Positions 8,469 through 20,131 of a stretch of DNA of 38,501 nucleotides are shown here, one piece after another (position 1 is the stretch's first letter; every line of letters starts with the position of its first letter). The notes below the pieces were generated by a model. It worked only from the letters and a program-made list of their open reading frames with translations, ran no database searches and was not told the origin of the DNA. The DNA comes from Deinococci bacterium (GTDB lineage: Bacteria > Deinococcota > Deinococci > Deinococcales > Trueperaceae): contig JASBRS010000028.1 in NCBI GenBank assembly GCA_030149325.1, positions 1 to 38,501 of the forward strand, written 5' to 3'. The position numbers were made by a program, and so were the translations under genes.

Positions 8469-10172
8469 ATGAATGGTGCAGAAGCCCTGTTGAAGGCGCT
8501 CGAGCGACAAGGGGTGGACCTCGTGTTCGGCCACCCGGGGGGCGCGATCCTGCCTGTCTACGACGCGCTCTACGACTCCCCGATCAAGCACGTCCTGGTC
8601 CGCCACGAGCAGGCGGGCGCCCATGCCGCCGACGCCTACTACCGCGCCTCCGGCCGCGTCGGCGTGTGCTTCGCCACCAGCGGCCCCGGCGCCACCAACC
8701 TCGTCACCGGGCTGGCGACCGCCCAGATGGACTCCTCCGCGGTGGTCGCCGTCACCGGCAACGTCGCCAGCTCGCTGATCGGCACCGACGCCTTCCAGGA
8801 GGCCGACGTCTACGGCATCACGGGACCGGTGACCAAGCACAACTACCTCATCAAGAACGTCGAGGACATCCCGCGTGTGGTGGCCGAGGCCTTCCACATC
8901 GCTGCCACGGGCCGGCCCGGGCCGGTCCTCATCGACGTCCCCAAGGACATCCAGCAGGCGGAGTTCCGCGGCAGCTTCGAGGTCGAGATCGACCTGCCGG
9001 GCTACCGCCCCACGGTGGTGGGGCACGCCCGCCAGGTGCGCAAGGCCGCCGAGGCCATCCGCGCCGCGGAGCGCCCGGTGATGATGGTCGGCGGCGGCGG
9101 CCAGGTGGCCTCCGAGGAGGTGCTGGCGTTCGCCCGCAAGACCGGCATCCCGGTGATCACCACGCTGATGGGCATCGGCGCCTTCCCGGCGGGGGAGCGC
9201 CAGGCGCTGGGCATGCCGGGCATGCACGGCACCGTCACCGCCAACCGGGCGATCACGCACTGCGACCTCATCCTCGGGGCCGGGTTGCGCTTCGACGATC
9301 GGGTGACGGGCAAGATCAGCCGCTTCGCGCCCAACGCCACGGTCGTGCACATCGACATCGACCCTGCGGAGATCTCCAAGCTCGTCAAGGCGCACGTGCC
9401 GGTGGTCGGTGACCTGCGCGACGTGCTGCCGCGCTTGGGCGAGGAGCTCGAGCCGCTCGCCATCGACGCCTGGTGGGAGCAGATCGAGGCGTGGAAGGGG
9501 ATGTATCCGGAGCGCTACAAGAAGGACAAGCCGCTGGTGTCGCAGGAGGTCATCCAGCTCCTGCGCGAGGCCAGCGGCGGCGACGTGGTGGTGACCACGG
9601 AGGTCGGCCAGCACCAGATGTTCGCCGCGCGGCTGTTCCCGACGACGCGTCCGCGGAGCTTCATCACCTCCGGCGGCCTGGGCACCATGGGCTTCGGCCT
9701 CCCCGCCGCGGTCGGCGCGGCCTTCGCCCGCCACGACGAGACGGTGGTGTGCGTGGCGGGAGACGGCAGCGTGCAGATGAACATCCAGGAGCTCGCCACC
9801 GTCTACAAGCACCAGCTCCCGATCGTCATCGCCATCCTCAACAACGGCGTGCTGGGCATGGTGCGGCAGTGGCAGGAGATGTTCAGCGCCGAACGCTACT
9901 CAGAGATCTACCTGGCCGATTCCAACCCCGACTTCGCCAAGCTGGCCGAGGCCTACGGCATCGAGAGCTACAACATCTTCGACCGCGAGACGGCCAGGGA
10001 GCTGGTACCCCAGGCGCTCGCCCGGAAGAAGCCGGTGCTGCTCAACTTCTTCGTCTACGAGGCCGAGAAGGTGTTCCCGATGATCCCGGCCGGTGCCGGC
10101 GTCGACGAGATGATGTTGGGCGATCAGGAGCCCGACGAGGTGACGGCGGACGGTCCGGAGGTGACGGCGTGA
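8469..10172 (+). CDS. ilvB: Acetolactate synthase large (catalytic) subunit
   Basis: ThDP-dependent condensation of two pyruvates to 2-acetolactate (valine/leucine), or of pyruvate with 2-oxobutyrate (isoleucine). The 567 residues show the catalytic glutamate in VRHEQAGAH (Glu47), the FAD-associated middle domain (RFDDRVTGKI), and the ThDP/Mg motif from GDGSVQMN to LNNG. The start is ATG at 8469 behind TAGGAGGAG. It is the first structural gene of the operon, directly behind the attenuator. The stop TGA overlaps the ilvN GTG start (GTGA), as expected for two subunits made in fixed ratio. A clear biosynthetic AHAS rather than another ThDP enzyme, because ilvN follows. Confidence 0.98.
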   Translation: MNGAEALLKALERQGVDLVFGHPGGAILPVYDALYDSPIKHVLVRHEQAGAHAADAYYRASGRVGVCFATSGPGATNLVTGLATAQMDSSAVVAVTGNVASSLIGTDAFQEADVYGITGPVTKHNYLIKNVEDIPRVVAEAFHIAATGRPGPVLIDVPKDIQQAEFRGSFEVEIDLPGYRPTVVGHARQVRKAAEAIRAAERPVMMVGGGGQVASEEVLAFARKTGIPVITTLMGIGAFPAGERQALGMPGMHGTVTANRAITHCDLILGAGLRFDDRVTGKISRFAPNATVVHIDIDPAEISKLVKAHVPVVGDLRDVLPRLGEELEPLAIDAWWEQIEAWKGMYPERYKKDKPLVSQEVIQLLREASGGDVVVTTEVGQHQMFAARLFPTTRPRSFITSGGLGTMGFGLPAAVGAAFARHDETVVCVAGDGSVQMNIQELATVYKHQLPIVIAILNNGVLGMVRQWQEMFSAERYSEIYLADSNPDFAKLAEAYGIESYNIFDRETARELVPQALARKKPVLLNFFVYEAEKVFPMIPAGAGVDEMMLGDQEPDEVTADGPEVTA

Positions 10173-10699
10173 GCGCGGTACGGCACGTCATGAGCGTCAC
10201 CGTGCGCGATCGACCGGGGGTCCTGGTACGCATCGCCAGCCTGTTCGCGCGACGCGGCTTCAACATCGAGTCGCTGTCGGTGGCGCAGTCGGAGGAACCC
10301 GGCATCAGCCGCACCACCTTCGTGGTGACGGGGGAGGACGCCACCCTGGAGCAGGTACAGAAGCAGCTCCAGAAGCTGATCGACGTGATCAAGGTCATCG
10401 ACCACAGCCAGGCCAAGTCGATCGATCGCGAGCTGATGCTGATCAAGGTCGCCGTCCAGAGCCCCGAAGCGCGGGTGGAGATCCGCCAGATCGCTCAGGA
10501 CTTCCGCGCCCGCATCGTCGACGTGGCCCGCCACGCCCTGGTGTTCGAGGTCACCGGCGACGAGGGCAAGATGAACGCCTTCATCGAGCAGATGCGCGAC
10601 TTCGGCATCATCGAGCTCATCCGCACCGGACGCGTGGCGCTCCCGCGTGGCGAGTCCGATGCCCAGCGACTACCCTCGGTCCGGAGCCGCGCCGCCTGA
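10169..10699 (+). CDS. ilvN: Acetolactate synthase small (regulatory) subunit
   Basis: A 176-residue regulatory subunit that binds IlvB, raises its activity and confers feedback inhibition by branched-chain amino acids, usually valine. The N-terminal ACT domain is clear, from RHVMSVTVRDRPGVLVRIASL to GFNIESLSV. The C-terminal half (ELMLIKVAV to GIIELIRTGRVALPRG) is the second conserved domain of the long IlvN/IlvH type. The start is GTG at 10169, four bases inside ilvB. A later ATG (in VMSVTV) is possible but would drop the first strand of the ACT domain. Confidence 0.96.
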   Translation: MSAVRHVMSVTVRDRPGVLVRIASLFARRGFNIESLSVAQSEEPGISRTTFVVTGEDATLEQVQKQLQKLIDVIKVIDHSQAKSIDRELMLIKVAVQSPEARVEIRQIAQDFRARIVDVARHALVFEVTGDEGKMNAFIEQMRDFGIIELIRTGRVALPRGESDAQRLPSVRSRAA

Positions 10700-11830
<1,131 letters not shown>

Positions 11831-11856
11831 CCCGCCGCGCTCCGGCGCGGGCGGGA
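11831..11856 (+). repeat. GC-rich hairpin in the ilvC-leuA gap
   Basis: Directly after the ilvC stop, CCCGCC-GCGC pairs with GCGC-GGGCGGG with one unpaired base. There is no T tract. The leuA Shine-Dalgarno GGAGGAG follows. It may protect the upstream message or set the relative output of the two parts of the operon. Confidence 0.5.
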
Positions 11857-11876
11857 GGAGGAGAGGGCTGAGGGCC

Positions 11877-13436
<1,560 letters not shown>

Positions 13437-13472
13437 CGGTCCGGGGAGCGACGCACCGGGAGCCGAGCCTGC

Positions 13473-15137
13473 ATGGCTGAGACCGCCCACCCCGGCCTCG
13501 ATGCGGCCGCGCTGCCGGCCATCGAGATCTACGACACCACGCTGCGGGACGGCACGCAGGGGCAGGGCTTCCACCTGACGGGCGAGGACAAGGTGGCCAT
13601 CGCGCGCCGGCTCGATGCCTTCGGGGTGACCTACGTCGAGGGCGGGTGGCCCGGCTCCAACCCCAAGGACGTGCGCTTCTTCGAGGGGATGAAGGCCTCC
13701 CCGCTGTCGCACGCGCAGCTCACCGCCTTCGGGTCGACGCGACGCAAGGACCTCGACGCCGCGGGGGACCCCAACCTGCAGGCCATGCTGGCGGCCGAGA
13801 CCCCGGTCGTGACCATCTTCGGCAAGTCGTGGACGCTCCACGTCACGGAGGCGTTGGGGGCCAGCTTCGAGCAGAACCTCGAGATGATCCGCGACTCCGT
13901 GGCGCTGGTGAAGGCCCACGGTCGCCGCGTGGTGTACGACGCCGAGCACTTCTTCGACGGCTACCGCACCGACCCGGCCTACGCCCTGGCGACGTTGCAG
14001 GCGGCCCTGGAGGGCGGCGCCGACACGCTGGTGCTGTGCGACACCAACGGCGGGTCGTTGCCCGAGGCGGTCGCCGAGCGCGTGGCCGAGGTGTGCGCCT
14101 TCAGCCCGGTGACGGTCGGCATCCACGCGCACAACGACTGCGAGCTGGCGGTGGCGAACAGCCTGGCAGCGGTACGGGCCGGAGCACGCCACGTCCAGGG
14201 CACCATCAACGGCTACGGGGAGCGCTGCGGCAACGCCAACCTGGTCAGCGTCCTCGCCAACCTGGTGCTCAAGCTCGGCGCTCCGCAACCGCAGCGCATC
14301 GACGGCCTGCGCGAGCTGTCGCGCTTCGTCGACGAGCGCGCCAACCTCCAGCCCTCGGTGCGCGCCGCCTTCGTCGGCGACGCCGCCTTCGCCCACAAGG
14401 GCGGGGTGCACGTCTCGGCCGTCAACAAGCGACCCGAGACCTACGAGCACATCACCCCGGAGGCGGTGGGCAACCGCCGCCGGGTGCTGCTCTCGGAGCT
14501 GTCCGGGCGCGCCAACGTGCTGGCCAAGGCCAGCGGCGAGGAGGGCGCGGCCGAGCTCGCGGGCAGCGCCCGCGAGGTGGTGGAGCGTCTCAAGGAGCTC
14601 GAGGACCGCGGCTACGCCTACGAGGGCGCCGAGGCCTCGTTCCGCCTGCTGGCGGCCAAGGTCCGAGGCACCTACCGGCCCTACTTCACCCTTCACGGCT
14701 TCACGGTGATGATCGACAAGGCCGACCCCGCCTCGTCGGCGAGGTGCGAGGCGAGCATCCGGGTGCAGGTCGGGGGGGTGCTCGAGCACACGGCCGCCGA
14801 CGGCGTGGGGCCCGTGAACGCCCTGGACCGAGCGTTGCTCAAGGCCCTCGGTCGCTTCTACCCGCAGCTCCGCGACCTCGAGCTGATCAACTACAAGGTC
14901 CGCGTGCTGTCGGGCCCCGACAGCGGCACCGCCAGCCTGGCGCGCGTGCAGGTGGAGATGAGCGACGGTCGCGACAGTTGGAGCACGGTGGGGGCGAGCA
15001 AGAACATCATCGAGGCCTCCTACGAGGCGCTGGTCGACGCCTACGAGTACCGCCTGGTGGCGACCGGGGCTCCACCCCAGGAGGGCAGCGAGCCACGGCA
15101 GGTGGCGGAGGTGGGCGACCGCCCCGGAATTGCATAA
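13473..15137 (+). CDS. cimA: (R)-citramalate synthase
   Basis: Condenses acetyl-CoA with pyruvate to (R)-citramalate, giving 2-oxobutyrate for isoleucine without threonine. The 554 residues have the barrel motif DTTLRDGTQGQGF, YVEGGWPGSNPKD, the metal site VGIHAHNDCELAVANS, and a C-terminal regulatory domain (from about 430, EHTAADGVGPVNALDRAL). The GWPGSNPKD and GTQGQGF signatures separate the CimA group from LeuA. A GGGAG lies about ten bases before ATG 13473. It is the last gene of the ilv-leu operon. It explains why no threonine deaminase gene is needed here, though one could exist elsewhere. Confidence 0.93.
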   Translation: MAETAHPGLDAAALPAIEIYDTTLRDGTQGQGFHLTGEDKVAIARRLDAFGVTYVEGGWPGSNPKDVRFFEGMKASPLSHAQLTAFGSTRRKDLDAAGDPNLQAMLAAETPVVTIFGKSWTLHVTEALGASFEQNLEMIRDSVALVKAHGRRVVYDAEHFFDGYRTDPAYALATLQAALEGGADTLVLCDTNGGSLPEAVAERVAEVCAFSPVTVGIHAHNDCELAVANSLAAVRAGARHVQGTINGYGERCGNANLVSVLANLVLKLGAPQPQRIDGLRELSRFVDERANLQPSVRAAFVGDAAFAHKGGVHVSAVNKRPETYEHITPEAVGNRRRVLLSELSGRANVLAKASGEEGAAELAGSAREVVERLKELEDRGYAYEGAEASFRLLAAKVRGTYRPYFTLHGFTVMIDKADPASSARCEASIRVQVGGVLEHTAADGVGPVNALDRALLKALGRFYPQLRDLELINYKVRVLSGPDSGTASLARVQVEMSDGRDSWSTVGASKNIIEASYEALVDAYEYRLVATGAPPQEGSEPRQVAEVGDRPGIA

Positions 15138-15266
15138 CCATGCCTTCGCGCCGAAGGGGGTGGGGGTCCGCCAGCCTCGGGAACCAGGGCCGGAGGGCGT
15201 CGACGCCGTGGTTTCGGAGGCCGCCGACTTGCGTTCATGACGGGTGCGAAGCCGTGTCTGACGACG
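15138..15266. other. Gap between cimA and the gltB promoter
   Basis: No gene seen. It holds a short CTTCG/CGAAG inverted repeat just after cimA and a 12-base perfect palindrome GGCGTCGACGCC at 15196-15207. Neither is followed by a T tract, so no clear terminator for the ilv-leu operon is visible. Confidence 0.5.
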
Positions 15267-15295
15267 TTGACAGGTCCGCTCGTGAACGGTATCCT
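15267..15295 (+). promoter_or_regulatory. Promoter of gltB
   Basis: The -35 is TTGACA (15267-15272, perfect), the spacer is 17 bases, and the -10 is TATCCT (15290-15295). The start of transcription should be near 15302, leaving an unusually long leader of about 230 bases before the gltB ATG. Confidence 0.85.
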
Positions 15296-15301
15296 TTGCT
15301 C

Positions 15302-15532
15302 CAAGGCCGCTCGCGAAGCGGCCGGTCCTGCAAGGAGTTGCCGCATCCTGTAAGGGCTTGAGGGACCGCGGCCAGCGTGAGGGGTCGGTAGGGCAGGCGG
15401 CTCGATCGAGGGCCCGGGGCACCGCGGTAGGACCTGAGCCTCCGCGCGGCCGCACACCGGACGTCTGCCGACACCCCCGACGCCAACCGAAACGACACAG
15501 TCCGGACCCCCTCGTCCTTCCGGGAGGATGCG
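15302..15532 (+). promoter_or_regulatory. Long structured leader of gltB
   Basis: About 230 untranslated bases. It begins with a perfect 7-bp hairpin GGCCGCT-CGCGA-AGCGGCC (15305-15323). It also contains a pair of distant complementary blocks, ACCGCGG (about 15364) and CCGCGGT (about 15422), that would enclose a larger domain. No known riboswitch class was recognised and no leader peptide with informative codons was found. It ends with GGAGG five bases before the gltB start. Confidence 0.45.
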
Positions 15533-18500
15533 ATGCACCAGTACTCCGACGTCTCGACCCTGGCCTGGCCCCGAGAGCGCGATGCCTGCGGTGTGGGTTT
15601 CGTGGCCGACATCGGCGGGCGGCGCAGTCACGACGTCCTGGGGTACGCGCTTCAAGCACTCCACAACCTCGCCCACCGCGGGGCGGTCAGCGCCGACGGC
15701 AAGACCGGCGACGGCGCCGGCGTGCTCACCCAGATCCCCTACCGGCTGTTCCGTCGCGAGCTCGAGGCGCAGGGCATCCACCTCGAACGCGACCGCGACC
15801 TCGCGGTGGGCGTGTTCTTCGTGGCCAACGACGCGCCCTACAAGAAGATCTACGCGCTCGTCCGCGACGAGATCGCGCGCAGCCCGTTGACCACCCTGAT
15901 GTGGCGGGATCCGCCGCACGACGACAGCGCCCTCGGCGCGCAGGCGTTGGCCCGCCGGCCGATCCTGCGCCAGGTGCTGCTGGGGCGGCCCGAATGGCTG
16001 AGCGACGACGGCTTCGAGCGCCTGCTCTACCTCACCCGCAAGCGCATCGAGCACCGCCTCCGCGAGGCCGGGCTCGGCCGCGCCTACGTGCCCTCGTTCT
16101 CGAGCCGCACCATCAGCTACAAGGGCCTGATGGTCGCCGATCAGCTCCCGAAGTTCTATCTCGACCTGGCCGATCCCGACTTCGACACCGCCATCGCGGT
16201 GTTCCATCAGCGCTACAGCACCAACACCATGCCGCGCTGGTCGCTGGCCCAGCCGTTCCGCTTCCTCGCGCACAACGGCGAGATCAACACCCTCCAGGGG
16301 AACGTGAACTTCATGCGGGCGCGCGAGCCCCGCCTCTCCAGCCACCTCTGGGGCCCCGAGGTGCGGGACCTGCAGCCGATCATCGAGCCGGGTGGCAGCG
16401 ACTCCGCGGCGCTGGACAACGCGCTCGAGCTGCTGGCCCTGTCGGGCCGCGACCTCATGCACAGCCTGATGATGCTGGTGCCGGAAGCCTACGACCAGGA
16501 CCCCGACGTCTCCCCGGAGCTCCGGGGGTTCTACGACTACCACGCCACCCTGATGGAACCGTGGGACGGCCCGGCGGCGCTGGCCCTCACCGACGGACGC
16601 TTCGCCGTGGCGGGTCTCGACCGCAACGGGCTCCGACCGCAGCGCTACTGGATCCACCAGGACGGCCTGCTTGTGGTGGGCTCGGAGGCCGGCGTGCTGC
16701 CGATGGACGAGGCCGAGGTCGTGGAGAAGGGGCGCCTGGGCCCGGGCCGTTGGCTCGCCGTCGACACCCTCGAGGGCAAGCTGCTGCGCAACGACGAGAT
16801 CAAGGCGCGGTACGCGCGCAGGCAACCCTACCGCGAGTGGGTAGAGCGCTACGGCCTGCCCGTCCGCGGCATCGAGGAGCCGCTCGACGTCCGGCTCTGG
16901 CCCGAGGAGGAGCTCACCCGCACCCAGAAGGCCTTCGGCTTCTCCAGCGAGGACTACGACCGCATCTTCGAGCCGATGTGCTTCGAGGGCGCCATCCCGG
17001 TGGGCTCGATGGGCGACGACACGCCGCTGGCGGTGCTGTCGGAGCAACCGCAGCAGATCTACCGCTACTTCAAGCAGCGCTTCGCGCAGGTCACCAACCC
17101 GCCCATCGACCCCTTGCGCGAGCGGCTGGTGATGTCGCTCGCCACGGTGGTGGGGCCGCGGGCCAGCGTGCTCGAGCAAGAGCCCGAGGCCACGCGCGTG
17201 ATGCGCTTCGCCAGTCCCATCATCGACGCCCCGACGCTGCGCTACCTCAAGCGCCAGCAGGCCATCGGCACCGCCACGCTCCCGACCCGCTTCCGGGTCG
17301 ATGACGGCCCCGAGGGCCTGGAGCGGGCGCTCGAGGACCTCGCCGACCAGGCGCAGGCCCAGGTGGAAGCGGGCGTCAGCATCCTGGTGCTCTCCGACCG
17401 CGACATCGGTCCGGAGTGGGCGCCGGTACCGATGCTGCTGGCCGTGGGGGCGGTGCACCATCGGCTGTTGCTGGTGGGGCGCCGCACCAAGGCGGCCATC
17501 GTGTGCGAGGCCGGGGAGCCGCGGGAGGACCACCACTACGCCGCCCTCATCGGCTACGGCGCGGCCCTGATCCACCCCTACCTGGCGTTCGCCACGGCCC
17601 GCCACGCCGCCGGCCACGCCCGGCACCGCGACGCCATCGATCCCGAGCAAGCGGTGGCGAACTACGTGCAGGCGGTGGAGAAGGGGCTGCTCAAGATCAT
17701 GTCCAAGATGGGCATCTCCACCATCGCCAGCTACCGAGGCGCCCAGACCTTCGAGGCCGTCGGCGTCCACCACGACGTCATCGAGCGCTACTTCTACGGC
17801 ACCGCCGCGAGGGTGGGCGGCGCCACCCTCGAGACCTTCGGCGCCGACGTGCTGCGCTTCCATGCCGAGGCCTTCGGCGAGAACGCCGGGCTGGTCGACC
17901 GCGGGCTCTACCGCTTCCGCAAGGCCGGCGAGTACCACGCCTTCAACCCGCAGGTCTTCAAGGCCCTGCACAAGGCGGTGCGCGGCCGGGACTTCGACGC
18001 CTTCCGCGAGTACGCCCGCCAGGTCGACGAGCGGCCACCCACCGGCCTGCGCGACCTGCTGGAGTTCCGAGCGGCCGGCGAGCCCCTGCTACTCGACGAG
18101 GTCGAGCCGGTGGCCGCCATCGTCAAGCGCTTCACCACCCAGGCGATGAGCCACGGCTCGGTGTCACGCGAGGCCCACCAGACGCTGGCCATCGCCATGA
18201 ACCGTCTGGAGGGGAAGAGCAACTCCGGCGAGGGTGGCGAGGACCCCGTGCGCTTCAAGCCGTACGAGCGCGCCATGCCCGAGTTGAGCGAAGCCCCCGA
18301 CTGGCACCCCCAGGCGGGCGACTGGGCCAACAGCGCCATCAAGCAGGTGGCCTCGGGGCGGTTCGGCGTCACGCCCGAGTACCTGATCAGCGCCTCCGAG
18401 ATCGAGATCAAGATGGCCCAGGGCTCGAAGCCCGGGGAGGGGGGGCAGATCCCCGGGGCCAAGGTGTCCGACGAGATCGCCCGCATCCGCCACTCGGTCC

Positions 18501-20107
18501 CCGGCGTGACGCTCATCAGCCCACCTCCCCACCACGACATCTACTCCATCGAGGACCTGGCCCAGCTCATCTACGACGTCAAGCGCGTCAACCGTCTGGC
18601 GCGGGTCGGCGTGAAGCTGGTGGCGACCGCGGGGGTCGGCACCATCGCGGCAGGGGTGGCCAAGGGCTACGCCGACAACATCCAGATCAGCGGCTTCGAC
18701 GGCGGCACCGGCGCCAGCCCGTTGTCGAGCGTGAAGCACGCCGGCGTGCCCTGGGAGCTCGGCCTGGCCGAGACCCAGCAGGTCCTGATCGAGAACGACC
18801 TGCGCGGGCGCGTGACGCTGCGCGTCGACGGGGGCCTGAAGACCGGGCGCGACGTGGTGATCGCCGCCATGCTGGGTGCCGAGGAGTTCGGCTTCGGCAC
18901 GGCCGCGCTGGTGGCCGCTGGCTGCGCGATGATCCGCCAGTGCCACCTCAACACCTGCCCCGTCGGGGTGGCCACCCAGGATCCCGAGCTCCGCCGCCGC
19001 TACCAGGGGCACCCCGATCACGTGGTCGACTTCTTCGTCTACGTGGCCCAGCAGGTGCGGATGATCCTGGCGGAGCTGGGCGTCCGCAGCATCGACGAGG
19101 TCGTGGGGCGGACCGAGCTGCTGGCGCCCCGCCAGGTCGAGCTGGCGAAGGGGGTGCGGCTCGATCTGAGCGCCGTCCTCCGCGACGCCGATCCCAGCCG
19201 GCAGCGCGCCCGCCGCAGCCGCCAGCGCCACAACGACCGGCCGGAGCGCGAGGAGCCGCTGGACGAGCGCCTTTGGCAGGACGCCGCCGACGCCATCGAC
19301 CATGCCACGCCACTGCAGCGGAGCTACCCCATCCACAACCGCGAACGCAGCGTGGGAGCGCGCGTCGCCGGCGAGATCGCGCGGCGTCACGGCGGCGAGG
19401 GCCTGCCGGCCGGGACGCTGCGCTTCGACTTCGAGGGGGCGGCGGGGCAGAGCTTCGGAGCCTTCACCAACCACGGCACGGTGATGCGACTGGTGGGGGA
19501 GGCCCAGGACTACGTCGGCAAGGGCATGGCCGGCGGCGAGATCGCGGTGCTGCCGCCCGCGGGGACCACGCGGGCGCCCAACGGCAACGTCATCGTGGGC
19601 AACACCGTGCTCTACGGAGCCACCGGTGGCAGCCTCTACGCTGCGGGGAAGGCGGGGGAGCGGCTGGCGGTGCGCAACTCCGGCGCCCGTGCCGTCGTCG
19701 AGGGCTGCGGCGACCACGGATGCGAGTACATGACGGGCGGGGTCGTGGTAGTGCTGGGGCGGACGGGCCGCAACTTCGGTGCCGGCATGTCCGGAGGCGT
19801 GGCGTACGTCCTCGACGAGGACGGCGGCTTCGCGGAGCGCATCAACCCAGGGATGGTGCGGGTCACGCCGGTGACGATGGACCTCGATGAGGAGCTGCTG
19901 CAGGCGTTGCTCCGGCGCCACGTGGCGCTGACGGGCTCCCCGCTGGCGCAAGCGCTGGTGGAGGGGTGGCCGCAGGAGCGCGCGCGCTTCGTGAAGGTCG
20001 AGCCCCACCCCTCGATGGAGGACCTCACGGCCCACGAGCAACAGCTCACGCAGGTCGCTCTGGAGCACCTGGAACGGGTCCGCGCCGAAGCGACGGCCGC
20101 GGCCTAG
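15533..20107 (+). CDS. gltB: Glutamate synthase large subunit
   Basis: Transfers the amide of glutamine to 2-oxoglutarate, giving two glutamates. The 1524 residues have the standard four-part structure. An 18-residue propeptide precedes the amidotransferase nucleophile in DACGVGF (Cys19), followed by the N-terminal Ntn domain and the central domain. The FMN/synthase domain has the 3Fe-4S cysteines in CAMIRQCHLNTC (Cys1131, 1137, 1142). The C-terminal part is the GxGxG right-handed helix (CGDHGCEYMTGG). The start is ATG at 15533 with GGAGG upstream. No gltD follows, so the electron donor (NADPH via a distant GltD, or ferredoxin) cannot be told. It supplies the amino donor for the amino acid pathways upstream. 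Confidence 0.98.
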   Translation: MHQYSDVSTLAWPRERDACGVGFVADIGGRRSHDVLGYALQALHNLAHRGAVSADGKTGDGAGVLTQIPYRLFRRELEAQGIHLERDRDLAVGVFFVANDAPYKKIYALVRDEIARSPLTTLMWRDPPHDDSALGAQALARRPILRQVLLGRPEWLSDDGFERLLYLTRKRIEHRLREAGLGRAYVPSFSSRTISYKGLMVADQLPKFYLDLADPDFDTAIAVFHQRYSTNTMPRWSLAQPFRFLAHNGEINTLQGNVNFMRAREPRLSSHLWGPEVRDLQPIIEPGGSDSAALDNALELLALSGRDLMHSLMMLVPEAYDQDPDVSPELRGFYDYHATLMEPWDGPAALALTDGRFAVAGLDRNGLRPQRYWIHQDGLLVVGSEAGVLPMDEAEVVEKGRLGPGRWLAVDTLEGKLLRNDEIKARYARRQPYREWVERYGLPVRGIEEPLDVRLWPEEELTRTQKAFGFSSEDYDRIFEPMCFEGAIPVGSMGDDTPLAVLSEQPQQIYRYFKQRFAQVTNPPIDPLRERLVMSLATVVGPRASVLEQEPEATRVMRFASPIIDAPTLRYLKRQQAIGTATLPTRFRVDDGPEGLERALEDLADQAQAQVEAGVSILVLSDRDIGPEWAPVPMLLAVGAVHHRLLLVGRRTKAAIVCEAGEPREDHHYAALIGYGAALIHPYLAFATARHAAGHARHRDAIDPEQAVANYVQAVEKGLLKIMSKMGISTIASYRGAQTFEAVGVHHDVIERYFYGTAARVGGATLETFGADVLRFHAEAFGENAGLVDRGLYRFRKAGEYHAFNPQVFKALHKAVRGRDFDAFREYARQVDERPPTGLRDLLEFRAAGEPLLLDEVEPVAAIVKRFTTQAMSHGSVSREAHQTLAIAMNRLEGKSNSGEGGEDPVRFKPYERAMPELSEAPDWHPQAGDWANSAIKQVASGRFGVTPEYLISASEIEIKMAQGSKPGEGGQIPGAKVSDEIARIRHSVPGVTLISPPPHHDIYSIEDLAQLIYDVKRVNRLARVGVKLVATAGVGTIAAGVAKGYADNIQISGFDGGTGASPLSSVKHAGVPWELGLAETQQVLIENDLRGRVTLRVDGGLKTGRDVVIAAMLGAEEFGFGTAALVAAGCAMIRQCHLNTCPVGVATQDPELRRRYQGHPDHVVDFFVYVAQQVRMILAELGVRSIDEVVGRTELLAPRQVELAKGVRLDLSAVLRDADPSRQRARRSRQRHNDRPEREEPLDERLWQDAADAIDHATPLQRSYPIHNRERSVGARVAGEIARRHGGEGLPAGTLRFDFEGAAGQSFGAFTNHGTVMRLVGEAQDYVGKGMAGGEIAVLPPAGTTRAPNGNVIVGNTVLYGATGGSLYAAGKAGERLAVRNSGARAVVEGCGDHGCEYMTGGVVVVLGRTGRNFGAGMSGGVAYVLDEDGGFAERINPGMVRVTPVTMDLDEELLQALLRRHVALTGSPLAQALVEGWPQERARFVKVEPHPSMEDLTAHEQQLTQVALEHLERVRAEATAAA

Positions 20108-20131
20108 CGCCCTCGGGCCGAGGCCCGCCGA

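Noticed and set aside
15196-15207. Palindrome GGCGTCGACGCC as a terminator of the ilv-leu operon
   Set aside because: It has no loop and no T tract. Such short GC palindromes are expected by chance in this composition.
15350-15372. T-box-like sequence AGGGACCGCGG in the gltB leader
   Set aside because: It differs from the T-box core at the U that pairs with the tRNA end. Only about 55 bases precede it, too few for a specifier domain, and no terminator follows.
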